Source: Bradyrhizobium tropiciagri
GTDB taxonomy: Bacteria > Pseudomonadota > Alphaproteobacteria > Rhizobiales > Xanthobacteraceae
Reading direction: 5' to 3'
Length of the DNA stretch: 64,000 nt
Assembly: GCF_018130505.1 (NCBI RefSeq)
Contig: NZ_JAFCKH010000010.1
Coordinates: 124,001-188,000 of the forward strand
Shown here: one piece after another, positions 26,743 to 36,013 of the stretch
Layout: each line of letters begins with the position of its first letter
Numbering within the stretch: the stretch's first letter is position 1
Translations under genes and position numbers: made by a program
The notes under the pieces: generated by a model
Seen by the model: only the letters and a program-made list of their open reading frames with translations
The model's database searches: none
Told to the model about the DNA's origin: nothing

Positions 26743-27516
26743 TTACCGCGCCGCGAACGGCGCCAGCACATCCCGGCAGGCCGGCGAGAGCGAGCCTGCA
26801 TTGGTTGCCAGACACTGCACGATGCGGCCGCCGCCGGGCTGGACGGTGCCGCAGATCGAGCGGACGTCGGCACCGCAGGCCGAGCGCAGCACGAGCAGTT
26901 CTTCACGCGGCCGCAGCGGACGGAGCACGATCACCGCCGGCGCTGCCGCGGCCGGCGCAGCCGTCGCCGTTCCGCCGGCGGCCGGCGCGGCGCCACCGCC
27001 GCTCGCGGCGCTCACCGCCTTCTCGCAGGCGGGGGAGAGCTTGGCCTTGTTCTTCTCGAGGCATTGCAACGCAGGTGCGCCGCCGGTCGGCACGCCGGCG
27101 CAGACCTTGGGATAGTCGGACCGGCATGCGCTGCGGATCGCGGAGACCTGCGCGCTCGACGGTTGGCCGGCCGCCGCCGGTGCCGCTGCGGCTGGTTTAG
27201 CCGCCGTCGCCGCCGGAGCCGCGTCGGTCTTCGCCGCTGCGGGCGGTGCGGCCGCGGCCGGCGCTTCAACGGCCTTGACCGCACTCGCGCAGCTTCCGGA
27301 CAGGCTCGCCATGTTCTTCTGCAGGCATTGCAGCGACGCCTCGCCGCCGGGTGGAACGCTGGAGCAGTGCGCGATGTAGTCGTTGCGGCATTGCGACTTG
27401 ATGGCGTCACGCTGCGCCTCGGTCGGAGCCTGCGACAAGGCCGGCGCAGCGCTCACCAACGTCACGGCCGCCAGCCATGCGGACAGCCTCGCTGCACGTC
27501 TCAACGCGTCGATCAT
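26743..27516 (-). CDS. triple Cys-rich-repeat exported protein
   Basis: A 257-residue exported protein with a signal peptide ending ALSQA and three Cys-rich repeats at about residues 38-80, 125-168 and 210-252. Each has four cysteines spaced as in the adjacent 73-residue protein (for example CRNDYIAHCSSVPPGG ... QCLQKN ... SCASAV). The repeats are separated by Ala/Pro-rich low-complexity linkers. This is a repeat expansion of the single-domain neighbour; both lie on the minus strand 36 bp apart and may be cotranscribed. The role is unknown; candidates are envelope binding or copper/metal chelation, but no evidence supports either. Confidence 0.75.
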   Translation of the reverse strand: MIDALRRAARLSAWLAAVTLVSAAPALSQAPTEAQRDAIKSQCRNDYIAHCSSVPPGGEASLQCLQKNMASLSGSCASAVKAVEAPAAAAPPAAAKTDAAPAATAAKPAAAAPAAAGQPSSAQVSAIRSACRSDYPKVCAGVPTGGAPALQCLEKNKAKLSPACEKAVSAASGGGAAPAAGGTATAAPAAAAPAVIVLRPLRPREELLVLRSACGADVRSICGTVQPGGGRIVQCLATNAGSLSPACRDVLAPFAAR

Positions 27517-27720
27517 TTTCCTAAATCCTTTGTTGTCGCCGGAAGCCGCCGCTCCAACCGAACCAAGTTCTAAAAAAGTCTTCTCGTAACAACTTTAGCG
27601 CGCGCCATCATTTTCGCTTTCGAGTTCCACTGCAAGCAGATTATTGCTATGCATGCGGCTACGCTGTTCTTCGCTCGATACGACGTCTTTGAAATAGGCA
27701 TTTTGAATCGAGGCTCGGAA

Positions 27721-28950
27721 ATGAGGCACGCACTCGCGCCGGCAAATTCCAGGCGGACTACTTCTTTTGTGCGGCTGCGAACCACGACATGTGCACGTAT
27801 TGTTTTTGTCACATCGGCGTTTTTCAGTTTAAGTGCCTGCGAACAAAATGCTTTCGTGCCGCCTCCGCCACCGAAGGTCGAGGTCGCGCCGCCGGTGCAG
27901 CGCGCCATCACGCGCTATCTTGATGCCACCGGAAACACGGCGCCGATCCAGAGTGTCGACTTGGTCGCGCGCGTGCAGGGCTTTCTGCAGTCGATCAATT
28001 ACAAGGACGGCGCCTTCGTGAAGAAGGGCACTACCCTGTTCACGATCGAGCCGGAAACCTACAAGCTGAAGCTCGATCAGGCGCAGGCCGCCGAGGTCGG
28101 CGCGCAGGCGACGGTGAAGCAGGCCGAGGCCGACTACAAGCGGCAGGTCGAGTTGGTGCAGCGGCAGGCGGTCTCGCAGTCGACGCTGGATACCTCGACC
28201 TCGACGCGCGACAATGCGACCTCCAGCCTGACGCAGGCTCAGGTCAACACCAAGATCGCCGCGGTCAATTACGGCTACACCAACGTGGCGGCGCCGTTCG
28301 ACGGCATCGTCAGCAACCATCTGGTCTCGATCGGCGAACTGGTCGGCGTGGCGTCTCCGACGCAGCTTGCCACCATCGTGCAGCTCGATCCGATCTATGT
28401 GAACTTCAACGTCAATGAGGCCGATGTGCAGCGTGTGCGCGACGAGGCACGGCGGCGCGGCATCTCGATCGACGAGATCAGACAGTTGCCGGTCGAGGTC
28501 GGCCTGCAGACGGAAACCGGCTATCCGCACAAGGGCAGGCTCGATTACGTGTCGCCGACACTCAACCAGTCGACCGGAACGCTGGCCGTGCGCGGCCTGA
28601 TCCCCAATCCGGATCGCGCGCTGCTGCCGGGCTTCTACGTCCGCGTCCGCGTCCCCTTCGACAAGCAGGAGGATGCGCTGCTGGTGTCGGACACCGCGAT
28701 CGGCAGCGACCAGGCCGGGCGCTACGTGCTGGTCGTCAACGCCGACAATGTGGTCGAGCAGCGCAAGGTGACGACCGGTCCGCTCGATGGCGGCCTGCGC
28801 GTCATCGAGACCGGGCTGAAGCCGGATGACCGCGTGGTCACCGCCGGGCTGCTGCGCGCGATCCCCGGCCAGAAGGTCGATCCGCAGGTCAAGACGAGCG
28901 AAGCCGCGCCGGCCCCGGCCAAAGAAGCAGCGCCGGCAGCGACGAAGTAG
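27721..28950 (+). CDS. RND efflux periplasmic adaptor (membrane fusion protein)
   Basis: A 409-residue lipoprotein-type adaptor: the hydrophobic segment ends in FFSLSAC, a lipobox, followed by a Pro-rich tether. The HlyD/AcrA architecture is visible: lipoyl halves (VDLVARVQGFLQSINYKDGAFVKKGTTLF cited as VDLVARVQGFLQ and YKDGAFVKKGTTLFTIEP, and NVAAPFDGIVSNHLVSIGEL), a coiled-coil hairpin (about 100-165) and a beta-barrel. It links the inner-membrane pump encoded 8 bp downstream to an outer-membrane channel. No TolC gene is adjacent. ATG 27721 is preferred to upstream in-frame codons because the signal sequence then starts near the N-terminus. Confidence 0.88.
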   Translation: MRHALAPANSRRTTSFVRLRTTTCARIVFVTSAFFSLSACEQNAFVPPPPPKVEVAPPVQRAITRYLDATGNTAPIQSVDLVARVQGFLQSINYKDGAFVKKGTTLFTIEPETYKLKLDQAQAAEVGAQATVKQAEADYKRQVELVQRQAVSQSTLDTSTSTRDNATSSLTQAQVNTKIAAVNYGYTNVAAPFDGIVSNHLVSIGELVGVASPTQLATIVQLDPIYVNFNVNEADVQRVRDEARRRGISIDEIRQLPVEVGLQTETGYPHKGRLDYVSPTLNQSTGTLAVRGLIPNPDRALLPGFYVRVRVPFDKQEDALLVSDTAIGSDQAGRYVLVVNADNVVEQRKVTTGPLDGGLRVIETGLKPDDRVVTAGLLRAIPGQKVDPQVKTSEAAPAPAKEAAPAATK

Positions 28951-28958
28951 GACGCGCC

Positions 28959-31900
28959 ATGATCTCGAAATTCTTCATCGAGCGCCCGGTCCTTTCCAAC
29001 GTCATCGCCATCCTGATGATCCTGCTCGGTGGCGTGTCGCTGTACAACCTCGCCGTCGCGCAATATCCCGACGTGGTGCCGCCGACGGTGCAGGTGACGA
29101 CGCGCTATCCCGGCGCCTCGGCCAAGACCGTGGTCGACACCGTAGCGCTGCCGATCGAGCAGCAGGTCAACGGCGTCGAGGACATGCTCTACATGCAGTC
29201 CTACAGCGGCGCCGACGGCACCTATACGCTGACTGTGACCTTCAAGATCGGCACCGATCTCAACTTCGCGCAGGTGCTGGTGCAGAACCGCGTCTCCAGC
29301 GCGCTGTCGCAGCTGCCGACCGCGGTGCAGAACCAGGGCGTCACGGTTCAGAAGAAATCGACCTCGATCCTGCTGTTCGTGACGCTGACCTCGCCGAACA
29401 GGACCTACGACAGCCTGTTCCTGTCGAACTACGCCACCATCAACATTCGCGACGAGCTGTCGCGGTTGCCCGGCGTCGGCAACGTCACGGTGTTCGGCGC
29501 CGGACAGTATTCGATGCGGGTCTGGCTCGATCCCAACAAGATGCAGGTGCTCGGGCTGGTGCCGCAGGACGTCATCCAGGCGATCCAGCAGCAGAGCCAG
29601 CAGGTCACCGCCGGCCAGGTCGGCGCGCCGCCGACGCCGGCCGGCCAGGCGTTCCAGTACACGCTCAACGTCAACGGCCGGCTCGATGACGCGAGCCAGT
29701 TCGAGAACATCATCGTCAAGAGCGGCACCGTCGGCGACGTCACCCGGGTCCGCGACGTCGGCTGGGTCGAGCTCGGCGCGCAGACCTACAGCCAGATCTT
29801 CTCGCTGAACCAGAAGCCCGCCGTCGGCATCGGCGTGTTCCAGTCGCCCGGCGCCAACGCGCTGCAGGTCGAGAAGGCGGTCGAGAAGAAGATGGCGGAG
29901 CTGTCAAAGCAGTTCCCGCAGGACATCAAATACGACACGCCGTTCGACACCACCAAGTTCGTCAACGCCTCCATCGAAGAGGTCTACAAGACCCTGATCG
30001 AGGCCGGCCTGCTGGTGCTGGTCGTGATCCTGGTGTTCCTGCAGGACTGGCGGGCCATGCTGGTGCCGGCGACGACGGTGCCGGTCACCATCATCGGCGC
30101 CTTCGCGGCGATGGCCGCGCTCGGCTTCACCATCAATCTGTCGACGCTGTTCGCGATCGTGCTGGCGATCGGCATCGTGGTCGACGACGCCATCGTCGTG
30201 GTCGAGGGCGCGGCGCACAATATCGAGCGCGGCATGTCCGGCCACGACGCCGCGATCAAGGCGATGGATGAATTGTTCGCCCCGATCGTCGGCATCACGC
30301 TGGTGCTGATCTCGGTGTTTTTGCCGGCGGCCTTCCTGCCGGGACTGACCGGGCGGATGTACGCGCAATTCGCACTCGTCATCGCCGCCACCGCACTGCT
30401 CAGCGCGGTCAATGCCGCGACCCTGAAGCCGACCCAGTGCGCGCTGTGGCTGCGCCCGCCGGCGCCGCCGGAGCAGCGCAACTTCTTCTACCGCGGCTTC
30501 AACGCGGTCTATGACCGGCTCGAGCGCTTCTATGCCCGCATCGTCGGCGGCATTGCCGGGCACGCCAAGACCTCGGTCGCGATCGCGCTCATCATCATCG
30601 GCATTGCCGGCTACGGCCTGTCGCGGGTGCCGACCGGCTTCATCCCGATCGAGGACCAGGGCTACCTTCTGGCCGCGGTGCAGCTGCCCGACGGCGCCGC
30701 GCTCGATCGCACCCAGCAGGTGCTCGACAGGGTCACCGAGATCGCCGGTAAGACGCCGGGCGTCGATCAGGTGATCTCGATTGCCGGCATCTCCGCGCTC
30801 GACAATTCGTCGAGCCTCGCCAATGGCGGCGTCGCCTATCTGATCCTGAAGGACTGGAGCGCCCGCGGACCGGGCGAGGATCTGCGCTCGCTGGTCTATG
30901 GCCTCAACGACAAGCTCGCGGTGATCCCGGAGGCGCGCATCCTGGTGATCCCGCCGCCGCCGATCCAGGGCATCGGCAACGCCGCCGGCTTCGCCATGCA
31001 GGTCGAGCTGCGTGACGGCAACGCCGATTACGGCAAGCTGCAGGCGATCACCGGGGCGATCGTCGCCAATGCGCAGACCCAGAGCGCGCTGCAGCGCGTG
31101 CAGTCCTCGTTCCGTTCGATGGTGCCGCAATACGACGTCGAGGTCGACCGCATCAAGACGCAGACGCTGCATGTCACTCCCGACCAGATCTTCTCGGCGC
31201 TGTCGTCCTATGTCGGCGCGAGCTTCGTCAACCAGTTCACCAAGTTCGGCCGCACGTTCCAGGTCTACACCCAGGCCGACGCACAGTATCGCCTCAGCCT
31301 GCGCGATATCCAGAACATGCAAGTCCGCAACAGCAATGGCGACATGATCCCGCTCGGCACGGTGGCCAAGATCACGCCGTCGGTCGGGCCGTCGCTGATC
31401 AGCCTCTATAACCTCTATCCGTCCGCGACCATCATCGGGCTGCCGGCGCAGGGCTACTCGTCTGGCCAGTCGATGGCGTTGATGGAGGAGATCGCCGCCA
31501 AGACGCTGCCGCCCGGATCGGGCTATGAATGGACGGCGATGTCGTACCAGGAGAAGGCGGTCGGCAACCAGATCTACTACACGTTCGCGCTGGCGCTGCT
31601 GCTGGTCTACCTCGTGCTCGCCGGGCAGTACGAGAGCTGGTACGCGCCGATCTCGGTGATCCTCGCGGTGCCGCTGTCGCTGCTCGGCCCGATGCTGGTG
31701 CTGACCGGCCTGCGGATCGACAACAACCTCTACACCCAGATCGGCATCATCCTCCTGATCGCGCTGTCGGCCAAGAACGCGATCCTGATCGTCGAGGTCG
31801 CGCTCGAACGCCATCTGCGCGACGGCCACACGGTGCTGCAATCGGCGATCGACGCGGCGCGCGCGAGATTCCGCCCGATCCTGATGACGTCGTTCGCCTT

Positions 31901-32129
31901 CATCCTCGGCGTGCTGCCGCTGGTGCTCGCCACCGGCGCCGGCGCCAACGCCCGCAAGTCGATCGGCATCACCGTGTTCTCCGGCATGATCGCCTCGACC
32001 TGCCTCGCCGTGCTGTTCGTGCCGGCGTTCTTCGTCGTGGTGCAGAGCTTCGAGAACTGGCGCAAGGCAAAGAAGGGCAAGACGGCCGAGCCACAGGCAG
32101 CGCAGCAGGCACCGGGTACGGTGCATTAG
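28959..32129 (+). CDS. RND multidrug efflux pump, HAE1 (AcrB/MexB) family
   Basis: A 1056-residue inner-membrane proton antiporter. It begins MISKFFIERPVLSNVIAILM, has two sets of six transmembrane helices and two large periplasmic loops. The proton-relay Asp pair in TM4 is present (GIVVDDAIVVVE, Asp409-Asp410) and the matching Lys in TM10 (LSAKNAILIVE). Length and order agree with AcrB. It exports hydrophobic toxicants or drugs in exchange for protons together with the upstream adaptor. Substrates are not predictable. No TetR-type repressor lies adjacent. Confidence 0.92.
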   Translation: MISKFFIERPVLSNVIAILMILLGGVSLYNLAVAQYPDVVPPTVQVTTRYPGASAKTVVDTVALPIEQQVNGVEDMLYMQSYSGADGTYTLTVTFKIGTDLNFAQVLVQNRVSSALSQLPTAVQNQGVTVQKKSTSILLFVTLTSPNRTYDSLFLSNYATINIRDELSRLPGVGNVTVFGAGQYSMRVWLDPNKMQVLGLVPQDVIQAIQQQSQQVTAGQVGAPPTPAGQAFQYTLNVNGRLDDASQFENIIVKSGTVGDVTRVRDVGWVELGAQTYSQIFSLNQKPAVGIGVFQSPGANALQVEKAVEKKMAELSKQFPQDIKYDTPFDTTKFVNASIEEVYKTLIEAGLLVLVVILVFLQDWRAMLVPATTVPVTIIGAFAAMAALGFTINLSTLFAIVLAIGIVVDDAIVVVEGAAHNIERGMSGHDAAIKAMDELFAPIVGITLVLISVFLPAAFLPGLTGRMYAQFALVIAATALLSAVNAATLKPTQCALWLRPPAPPEQRNFFYRGFNAVYDRLERFYARIVGGIAGHAKTSVAIALIIIGIAGYGLSRVPTGFIPIEDQGYLLAAVQLPDGAALDRTQQVLDRVTEIAGKTPGVDQVISIAGISALDNSSSLANGGVAYLILKDWSARGPGEDLRSLVYGLNDKLAVIPEARILVIPPPPIQGIGNAAGFAMQVELRDGNADYGKLQAITGAIVANAQTQSALQRVQSSFRSMVPQYDVEVDRIKTQTLHVTPDQIFSALSSYVGASFVNQFTKFGRTFQVYTQADAQYRLSLRDIQNMQVRNSNGDMIPLGTVAKITPSVGPSLISLYNLYPSATIIGLPAQGYSSGQSMALMEEIAAKTLPPGSGYEWTAMSYQEKAVGNQIYYTFALALLLVYLVLAGQYESWYAPISVILAVPLSLLGPMLVLTGLRIDNNLYTQIGIILLIALSAKNAILIVEVALERHLRDGHTVLQSAIDAARARFRPILMTSFAFILGVLPLVLATGAGANARKSIGITVFSGMIASTCLAVLFVPAFFVVVQSFENWRKAKKGKTAEPQAAQQAPGTVH

Positions 32130-32151
32130 CTCCGCGCAGGTCTCTCCACGC

Positions 32152-32272
32152 GTCGTCCCGGCGAAAGCCGGGACCCATAACCACAGGATTGGATTGTTGA
32201 GGAACGCTGTGGCCCCAGCGCTGCGAACCATGACCTTCGGTGGTTATGGGTCCCGGCTTTCGCCGGGACGAC
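32152..32272. repeat. palindromic intergenic repeat, family B copy 3
   Basis: GTCGTCCCGGCGAAAGCCGG and GACCCATAACCAC on the left; GGTGGTTATGGGTCCCGGCT and GCCGGGACGAC on the right. With the family C element that follows, it fills the 375-bp gap 32130-32504 between the RND pump and the convergent oxidoreductase; I see no gene there. Confidence 0.88.
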
Positions 32273-32354
32273 GTGTGGGGAGACGATGCCAAGATCGATG
32301 GCTGCGCAGGGCAAAGCGCAGCGTGCCCACCACATCCTGCACGGCTCGATGACT

Positions 32355-32493
32355 CCCTCGCCCCGCTCTTGCGGGGAGAGGGTTGGGTGAGGGGCTCTCT
32401 CCGCAAGGCGGTGCGTATTTTGAGACCGGTACCCCCTCACCCGGATCGCATCTCGTGATGCGATCCGACCTCTCCCCGCAAGCGGGGAGAGGT
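32355..32493. repeat. palindromic intergenic repeat, family C copy 1
   Basis: Contains CTCGCCCCGCTCTTGCGGGG, GGTTGGGTGAGGGGC, the mirrored CCCCCTCACCCGGATCGCA, and a perfect 11-bp-stem hairpin CCTCTCCCCGC-AA-GCGGGGAGAGG (32469-32492). A copy in reverse orientation is at 39342-39484. The hairpin lies 12 bp after the end of the oxidoreductase gene on the minus strand. Confidence 0.8.
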
Positions 32494-32504
32494 AAGGAAG
32501 AACG

Positions 32505-33506
32505 CTACACCTTCACCATGCGCTTGCCGCGGTTCTCGCCGGCCAGGAGGCCGATCAGCGCCTGCGGGGTGTTGGCGAGACCGTCGATGACGTCCTCCTG
32601 CACCTTGAGCTTGCCGGCGGCGACCCAGGACTGCAGCTCGGCGAGGGCGGCGTCGCGCTGGTCCATGTAGTCCATCACGATGAAGCCCTGCATCACCAGC
32701 CGCTTCACCACGATCAGGCCGGGCACGCCGCGCGGGCCGTGCGCGGAGGGGACGCCGTCATATTGCGAGATCGCGCCGCAGCAGGCGATGCGGCCGCGGT
32801 TGTTCATCAGTGCAAGGCAGGCCTCCAGGATGTCGCCGCCGACATTGTCGAAATAGACGTCGATGCCGTTCGGCGCCGCGGCGCGCAGCGCCTTGTAGGT
32901 GGCGCCGTCCTTGTAGTCGACCGCGGCGTCGAAGCCGAGCTCGCTGGTCAGCCAGTTGCACTTGTCCTTGCCGCCGGCGATGCCGACCACACGGCAGCCC
33001 TTGAGCTTGGCGATCTGGCCGACGATCGAGCCGACCGAGCCGGCCGCCGCCGACACCACCACGGTCTCGCCCTGCTTGGGCTTGCCGACATCGAGCAGGC
33101 CGAAATAGGCGGTCAGTCCCGCGATGCCGAACACGCTGAGCAGATGCGTCATCGGCTCCAGCTTCGGCATCTTCGACAGATGCTTTGCGGGCAGCGCGGC
33201 GTAGTCCTGCCAGCCGGTGTCGCCGAACACGAGGTCGCCCTGCTTCAGGCCGGGCGCCTTTGAGGCCACCACCTCGGCGATGCTGCCGCCGGCCATCACG
33301 GTGTTGGCCTCCACCGCGGCGCGGTAGGTCGCGCCATGCATCCAGGCGCGGTTGGCGGCGTCGAGCGAGATGTAGCGCGTGCGCACCAGCACCTCGCCGT
33401 CCTTCGGCTCGGGGATCGCGCCGCTGACGAGACGGAAATGCTCGGGGCCGAGCTTGCCGGTCGGCTTCTCGACCAGCAGGATCTGGCGATTGACGGTGTC
33501 GTTCAT
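32505..33506 (-). CDS. NADP-dependent oxidoreductase (MDR, CurA/leukotriene B4 dehydrogenase-like)
   Basis: A 333-residue zinc-independent medium-chain reductase. The coenzyme motif AAAGSVGSIVGQIAKLKG and the following GGKDKCNWL (Lys after strand two, suggesting NADPH) are typical of double-bond reductases such as CurA and prostaglandin reductase. The C-terminus GLLAGENRGKRMVKV is also family-conserved. It probably reduces alpha,beta-unsaturated ketones or detoxifies reactive enals. ATG 33506 starts MNDTVNRQILL, aligned with the usual N-terminus. It diverges from the dicarboxylate symporter, 215 bp apart. Confidence 0.88.
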   Translation of the reverse strand: MNDTVNRQILLVEKPTGKLGPEHFRLVSGAIPEPKDGEVLVRTRYISLDAANRAWMHGATYRAAVEANTVMAGGSIAEVVASKAPGLKQGDLVFGDTGWQDYAALPAKHLSKMPKLEPMTHLLSVFGIAGLTAYFGLLDVGKPKQGETVVVSAAAGSVGSIVGQIAKLKGCRVVGIAGGKDKCNWLTSELGFDAAVDYKDGATYKALRAAAPNGIDVYFDNVGGDILEACLALMNNRGRIACCGAISQYDGVPSAHGPRGVPGLIVVKRLVMQGFIVMDYMDQRDAALAELQSWVAAGKLKVQEDVIDGLANTPQALIGLLAGENRGKRMVKV

Positions 33507-33721
33507 GGCGTTCGTCTCCCCTCGTCGTGGCGGTTTGCGTTGCAATTGACTGCGCTGCGCGCATCTCGTTGCACAGTTTGTGCGCTGCATGAACGCTAGT
33601 CCGCGCGCTGGCATTCCACAACGGGAACGTGGCGGAAAAACCCGCCGGGCGCGAAGCGTGTTGCGTCGCTGCGTAAATCTGCCACACTTGCCCTTCGCCG
33701 GGAACTTACGGGGGTAAGAGA

Positions 33722-35011
33722 ATGTCCAGCAGGTTTACGCAGTATATCCTGATTGCGATGGCGCTTGGCATCGCGATGGGGACGATCGTCTTCAACTACT
33801 TTCCTGATAGCCGCGCCGAGATCGCAGCCGACGTCAACCTGATCGCGATGCTGTTCCTGCGCCTGATCAAGATGATCATCGCGCCGCTGGTGTTCGCGAC
33901 CCTCGTCGGCGGCATTGCCCATATGGGCAGCGGCTCCAAGCTCGGGCGCGTGTTCGCCAAGACCATGGGCTGGTTCGTCTCCGCCTCGTTCGTCTCGCTG
34001 CTGCTCGGCCTCGTGATGGTCAACCTGCTGCAGCCCGGCGCCAACTTCCCCGGCACGCTGCCCGACAAGGGCCAGGCGACCGGCCTGCCAGTGTCGGCCT
34101 TCTCGATCGAGAAATTCCTGACCCATTTGATTCCGACCTCGATCGCGGATGCGATGGCGCAGAACGAGATCCTGCAGATCGTGGTGTTCGCGGTGTTCTT
34201 CGCGGTGGCGCTCGGCGCCATGCCCGAGCGCGCCAAACCGATCATGAGCCTGATCGACGATCTCGCTCACATCATGCTCAAGGTCACCGGCTATGTGATG
34301 CTGTTCGCGCCGCTCGCAGTGTGGGCGGCGATCATGGCGACCGTCTCCAAGAACGGCCTCGGCGTGCTCTGGAAGCTGATCGTCTTCATGGGAGGCTTCT
34401 ATCTCTCGCTGCTGATCCTGTGGGCGATCCTCGTCGTGGTCGGCTTCATCGTGATCGGGCCACGCTACAGTCATCTGTTGCGGCTGATCCGCGAGCCGCT
34501 GATGATCGCGTTCTCGACCGCCTCCTCGGAGGCGGCCTATCCGAAGACGCTGGAGGGGCTGAACCGGTTCGGTGCCTCGTCGCGGATCTCGGCCTTCGTG
34601 CTGCCGCTCGGTTATTCCTTCAACCTCGACGGCACGATGATGTACTGCACCTTCGCCAGCGTCTTCATCGCGCAGACCTACCACATCGAGATGTCGCTCG
34701 GCACGCAGCTGGCGATGCTGGCGACCTTGATGATCACCTCGAAGGGCGTTGCCGGCGTGCCACGCGCGTCGCTGGTGGTGATCGCCTCGACGCTGTCGCA
34801 GTTCGGTATTCCCGAGGCGGGGCTGTTGATGATCATGGGCATCGACACATTCCTCGACATGGGCCGCAGCGCCACCAACGTGATCGGCAACTCGCTGGCG
34901 ACCGCCGTCGTCGCCAAGTGGGAGGGCGAGCTGAAGGCCGAGCATGAGCTCGGGCCTGACGATGCGGTGCCGCAGGATGCGGTGCCGGGCGCCGTGATGG
35001 CCGGCCATTGA
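33722..35011 (+). CDS. dicarboxylate / amino acid:cation symporter (DAACS family)
   Basis: A 429-residue inner-membrane transporter of the DctA/GltP family with about eight helices. Conserved features include the serine-rich re-entrant loop (IAFSTASSEAAYPKTL), the substrate-binding NLDGTMMYCTFASVFIAQ (here FNLDGTMMYCTF) and VPRASLVVIA followed by DTFLDMGRSATNVIGNSLA. It imports C4-dicarboxylates, glutamate or aspartate with Na+ or H+. It is 12 bp upstream of an amino-acid-type periplasmic binding protein, an unusual pairing, so acidic amino acids are plausible. ATG 33722 follows GGGGGTAAGAG. Confidence 0.9.
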   Translation: MSSRFTQYILIAMALGIAMGTIVFNYFPDSRAEIAADVNLIAMLFLRLIKMIIAPLVFATLVGGIAHMGSGSKLGRVFAKTMGWFVSASFVSLLLGLVMVNLLQPGANFPGTLPDKGQATGLPVSAFSIEKFLTHLIPTSIADAMAQNEILQIVVFAVFFAVALGAMPERAKPIMSLIDDLAHIMLKVTGYVMLFAPLAVWAAIMATVSKNGLGVLWKLIVFMGGFYLSLLILWAILVVVGFIVIGPRYSHLLRLIREPLMIAFSTASSEAAYPKTLEGLNRFGASSRISAFVLPLGYSFNLDGTMMYCTFASVFIAQTYHIEMSLGTQLAMLATLMITSKGVAGVPRASLVVIASTLSQFGIPEAGLLMIMGIDTFLDMGRSATNVIGNSLATAVVAKWEGELKAEHELGPDDAVPQDAVPGAVMAGH

Positions 35012-35023
35012 TGGGAGGGATGC

Positions 35024-35938
35024 ATGCATCGCCCCCGCTGGAGGCCGATACGGGCTGAAGGCCTGATGCTGCTGGCGTGTCTGCTGGCGGCACCGGCTTC
35101 GGCGCAAACCGCGGGCGAGGGGCTCAGCCCCACGCTCGCCAACATCAAGGCCACGCACACGGTGCGGATCGGCTATCGCGAAAGCTCGCCGCCGTTCTCG
35201 TTCCTCGATCACTCCAACCGGCCGATCGGCTACAGCCTCGAACTGTGCGATGCGATCGTGGAGGAGATCGGGGTCGAGGTCGACGACGCCAACCTCAAGG
35301 TCGACTACGTCAAGGTCACCTCCGACGATCGCATTCCCGCGGTCGTCGACAACAAGATCGACCTTGAATGCGGCTCGACCACCGCGAATTCGGAGCGCGC
35401 CAAGCAGGTCGCGTTCTCGCCGCTGATGTTCGTGGCCGGCACCAAACTGATGGTGCCGAAGGCCTCGGGCGTCACCCAGATCGCCGACCTCAAGGGCAAG
35501 ACCGTGGTGGTGACCAAGGGCACCACCAACGAGCAGGCGATCAACAACGTCAACGCCAAGCAGCAGCTCGGGCTCAACGTCGTCACCTCGCCCGATCACG
35601 AGCAGTCGTACCAGATGCTGGTTGACGGCAAGGCGGACGCGTTCGCGACCGACGACATCCTGCTCTATGGCCTGATCGCGCGGCACAAGTCGCAGGACAA
35701 GTATCGCGTCACCGGCGACTATCTGTCCTACGATCCCTACGGCATCATGTACCGCAAGGGCGATAAGCAGATGAAGGACGTGGTCGAGCGCGCCTTCCGC
35801 AAGCTCGCCTCCAATCGCGACATCGTTCCGCTCTACAACAAGTGGTTCATCGCCCGCCTGCCGACCGGCGAAAAGCTCAACGTCGCGATCTCGCCGCAGC
35901 TCGAGGAAGCGTTCAAGGTGCTCGACGAGAGCGAGTAG
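35024..35938 (+). CDS. amino acid ABC-transporter substrate-binding protein (glutamate/aspartate type)
   Basis: A 304-residue periplasmic type II binding protein with a signal peptide (LMLLACLLAAPASAQ). The mature part contains IGYRESSPPFSFLD, GYSLELCDAIVEEI, and IPAVVDNKIDLECGSTTAN, matching GltI/BztA/AatJ glutamate-aspartate binding proteins. It follows the symporter gene by 12 bp and has GGGAGGG before ATG 35024. Permease and ATPase genes are missing here; it may feed a transporter encoded elsewhere. Both genes probably respond to the same acidic substrate. Confidence 0.87.
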   Translation: MHRPRWRPIRAEGLMLLACLLAAPASAQTAGEGLSPTLANIKATHTVRIGYRESSPPFSFLDHSNRPIGYSLELCDAIVEEIGVEVDDANLKVDYVKVTSDDRIPAVVDNKIDLECGSTTANSERAKQVAFSPLMFVAGTKLMVPKASGVTQIADLKGKTVVVTKGTTNEQAINNVNAKQQLGLNVVTSPDHEQSYQMLVDGKADAFATDDILLYGLIARHKSQDKYRVTGDYLSYDPYGIMYRKGDKQMKDVVERAFRKLASNRDIVPLYNKWFIARLPTGEKLNVAISPQLEEAFKVLDESE

Positions 35939-35958
35939 GGAGGTCGAGTCTCAAGCAC

Positions 35959-36010
35959 CACCGTCGTCCCGGCCTAGTGCGCAATTGCGCACTAGGCCGG
36001 GACGACGGTG
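35959..36010. terminator. 52-bp perfect palindrome between convergent genes
   Basis: Every position from 35959 to 36010 pairs with its mirror around the centre 35984/35985 (GCGCAATTGCGC at the core, GTCGTCCCGGC and GCCGGGACGAC outside). It fills the space between the binding-protein stop (35938) and the ATP-grasp stop (36014). Its outer arms match the ends of family B repeats. It is a likely bidirectional transcription terminator or a miniature of family B. Confidence 0.85.
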
Positions 36011-36013
36011 ATT

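Noticed and set aside
29904-32231. 775-codon minus-strand frame opposite the RND pump
   Set aside because: It is a shadow of the pump gene with extreme Arg/His/Asp composition and no domain.
33596-35686. Roughly 700-codon minus-strand frame opposite the symporter and binding-protein genes
   Set aside because: Same reasoning: composition-driven antisense frame covering two clear genes on the other strand.
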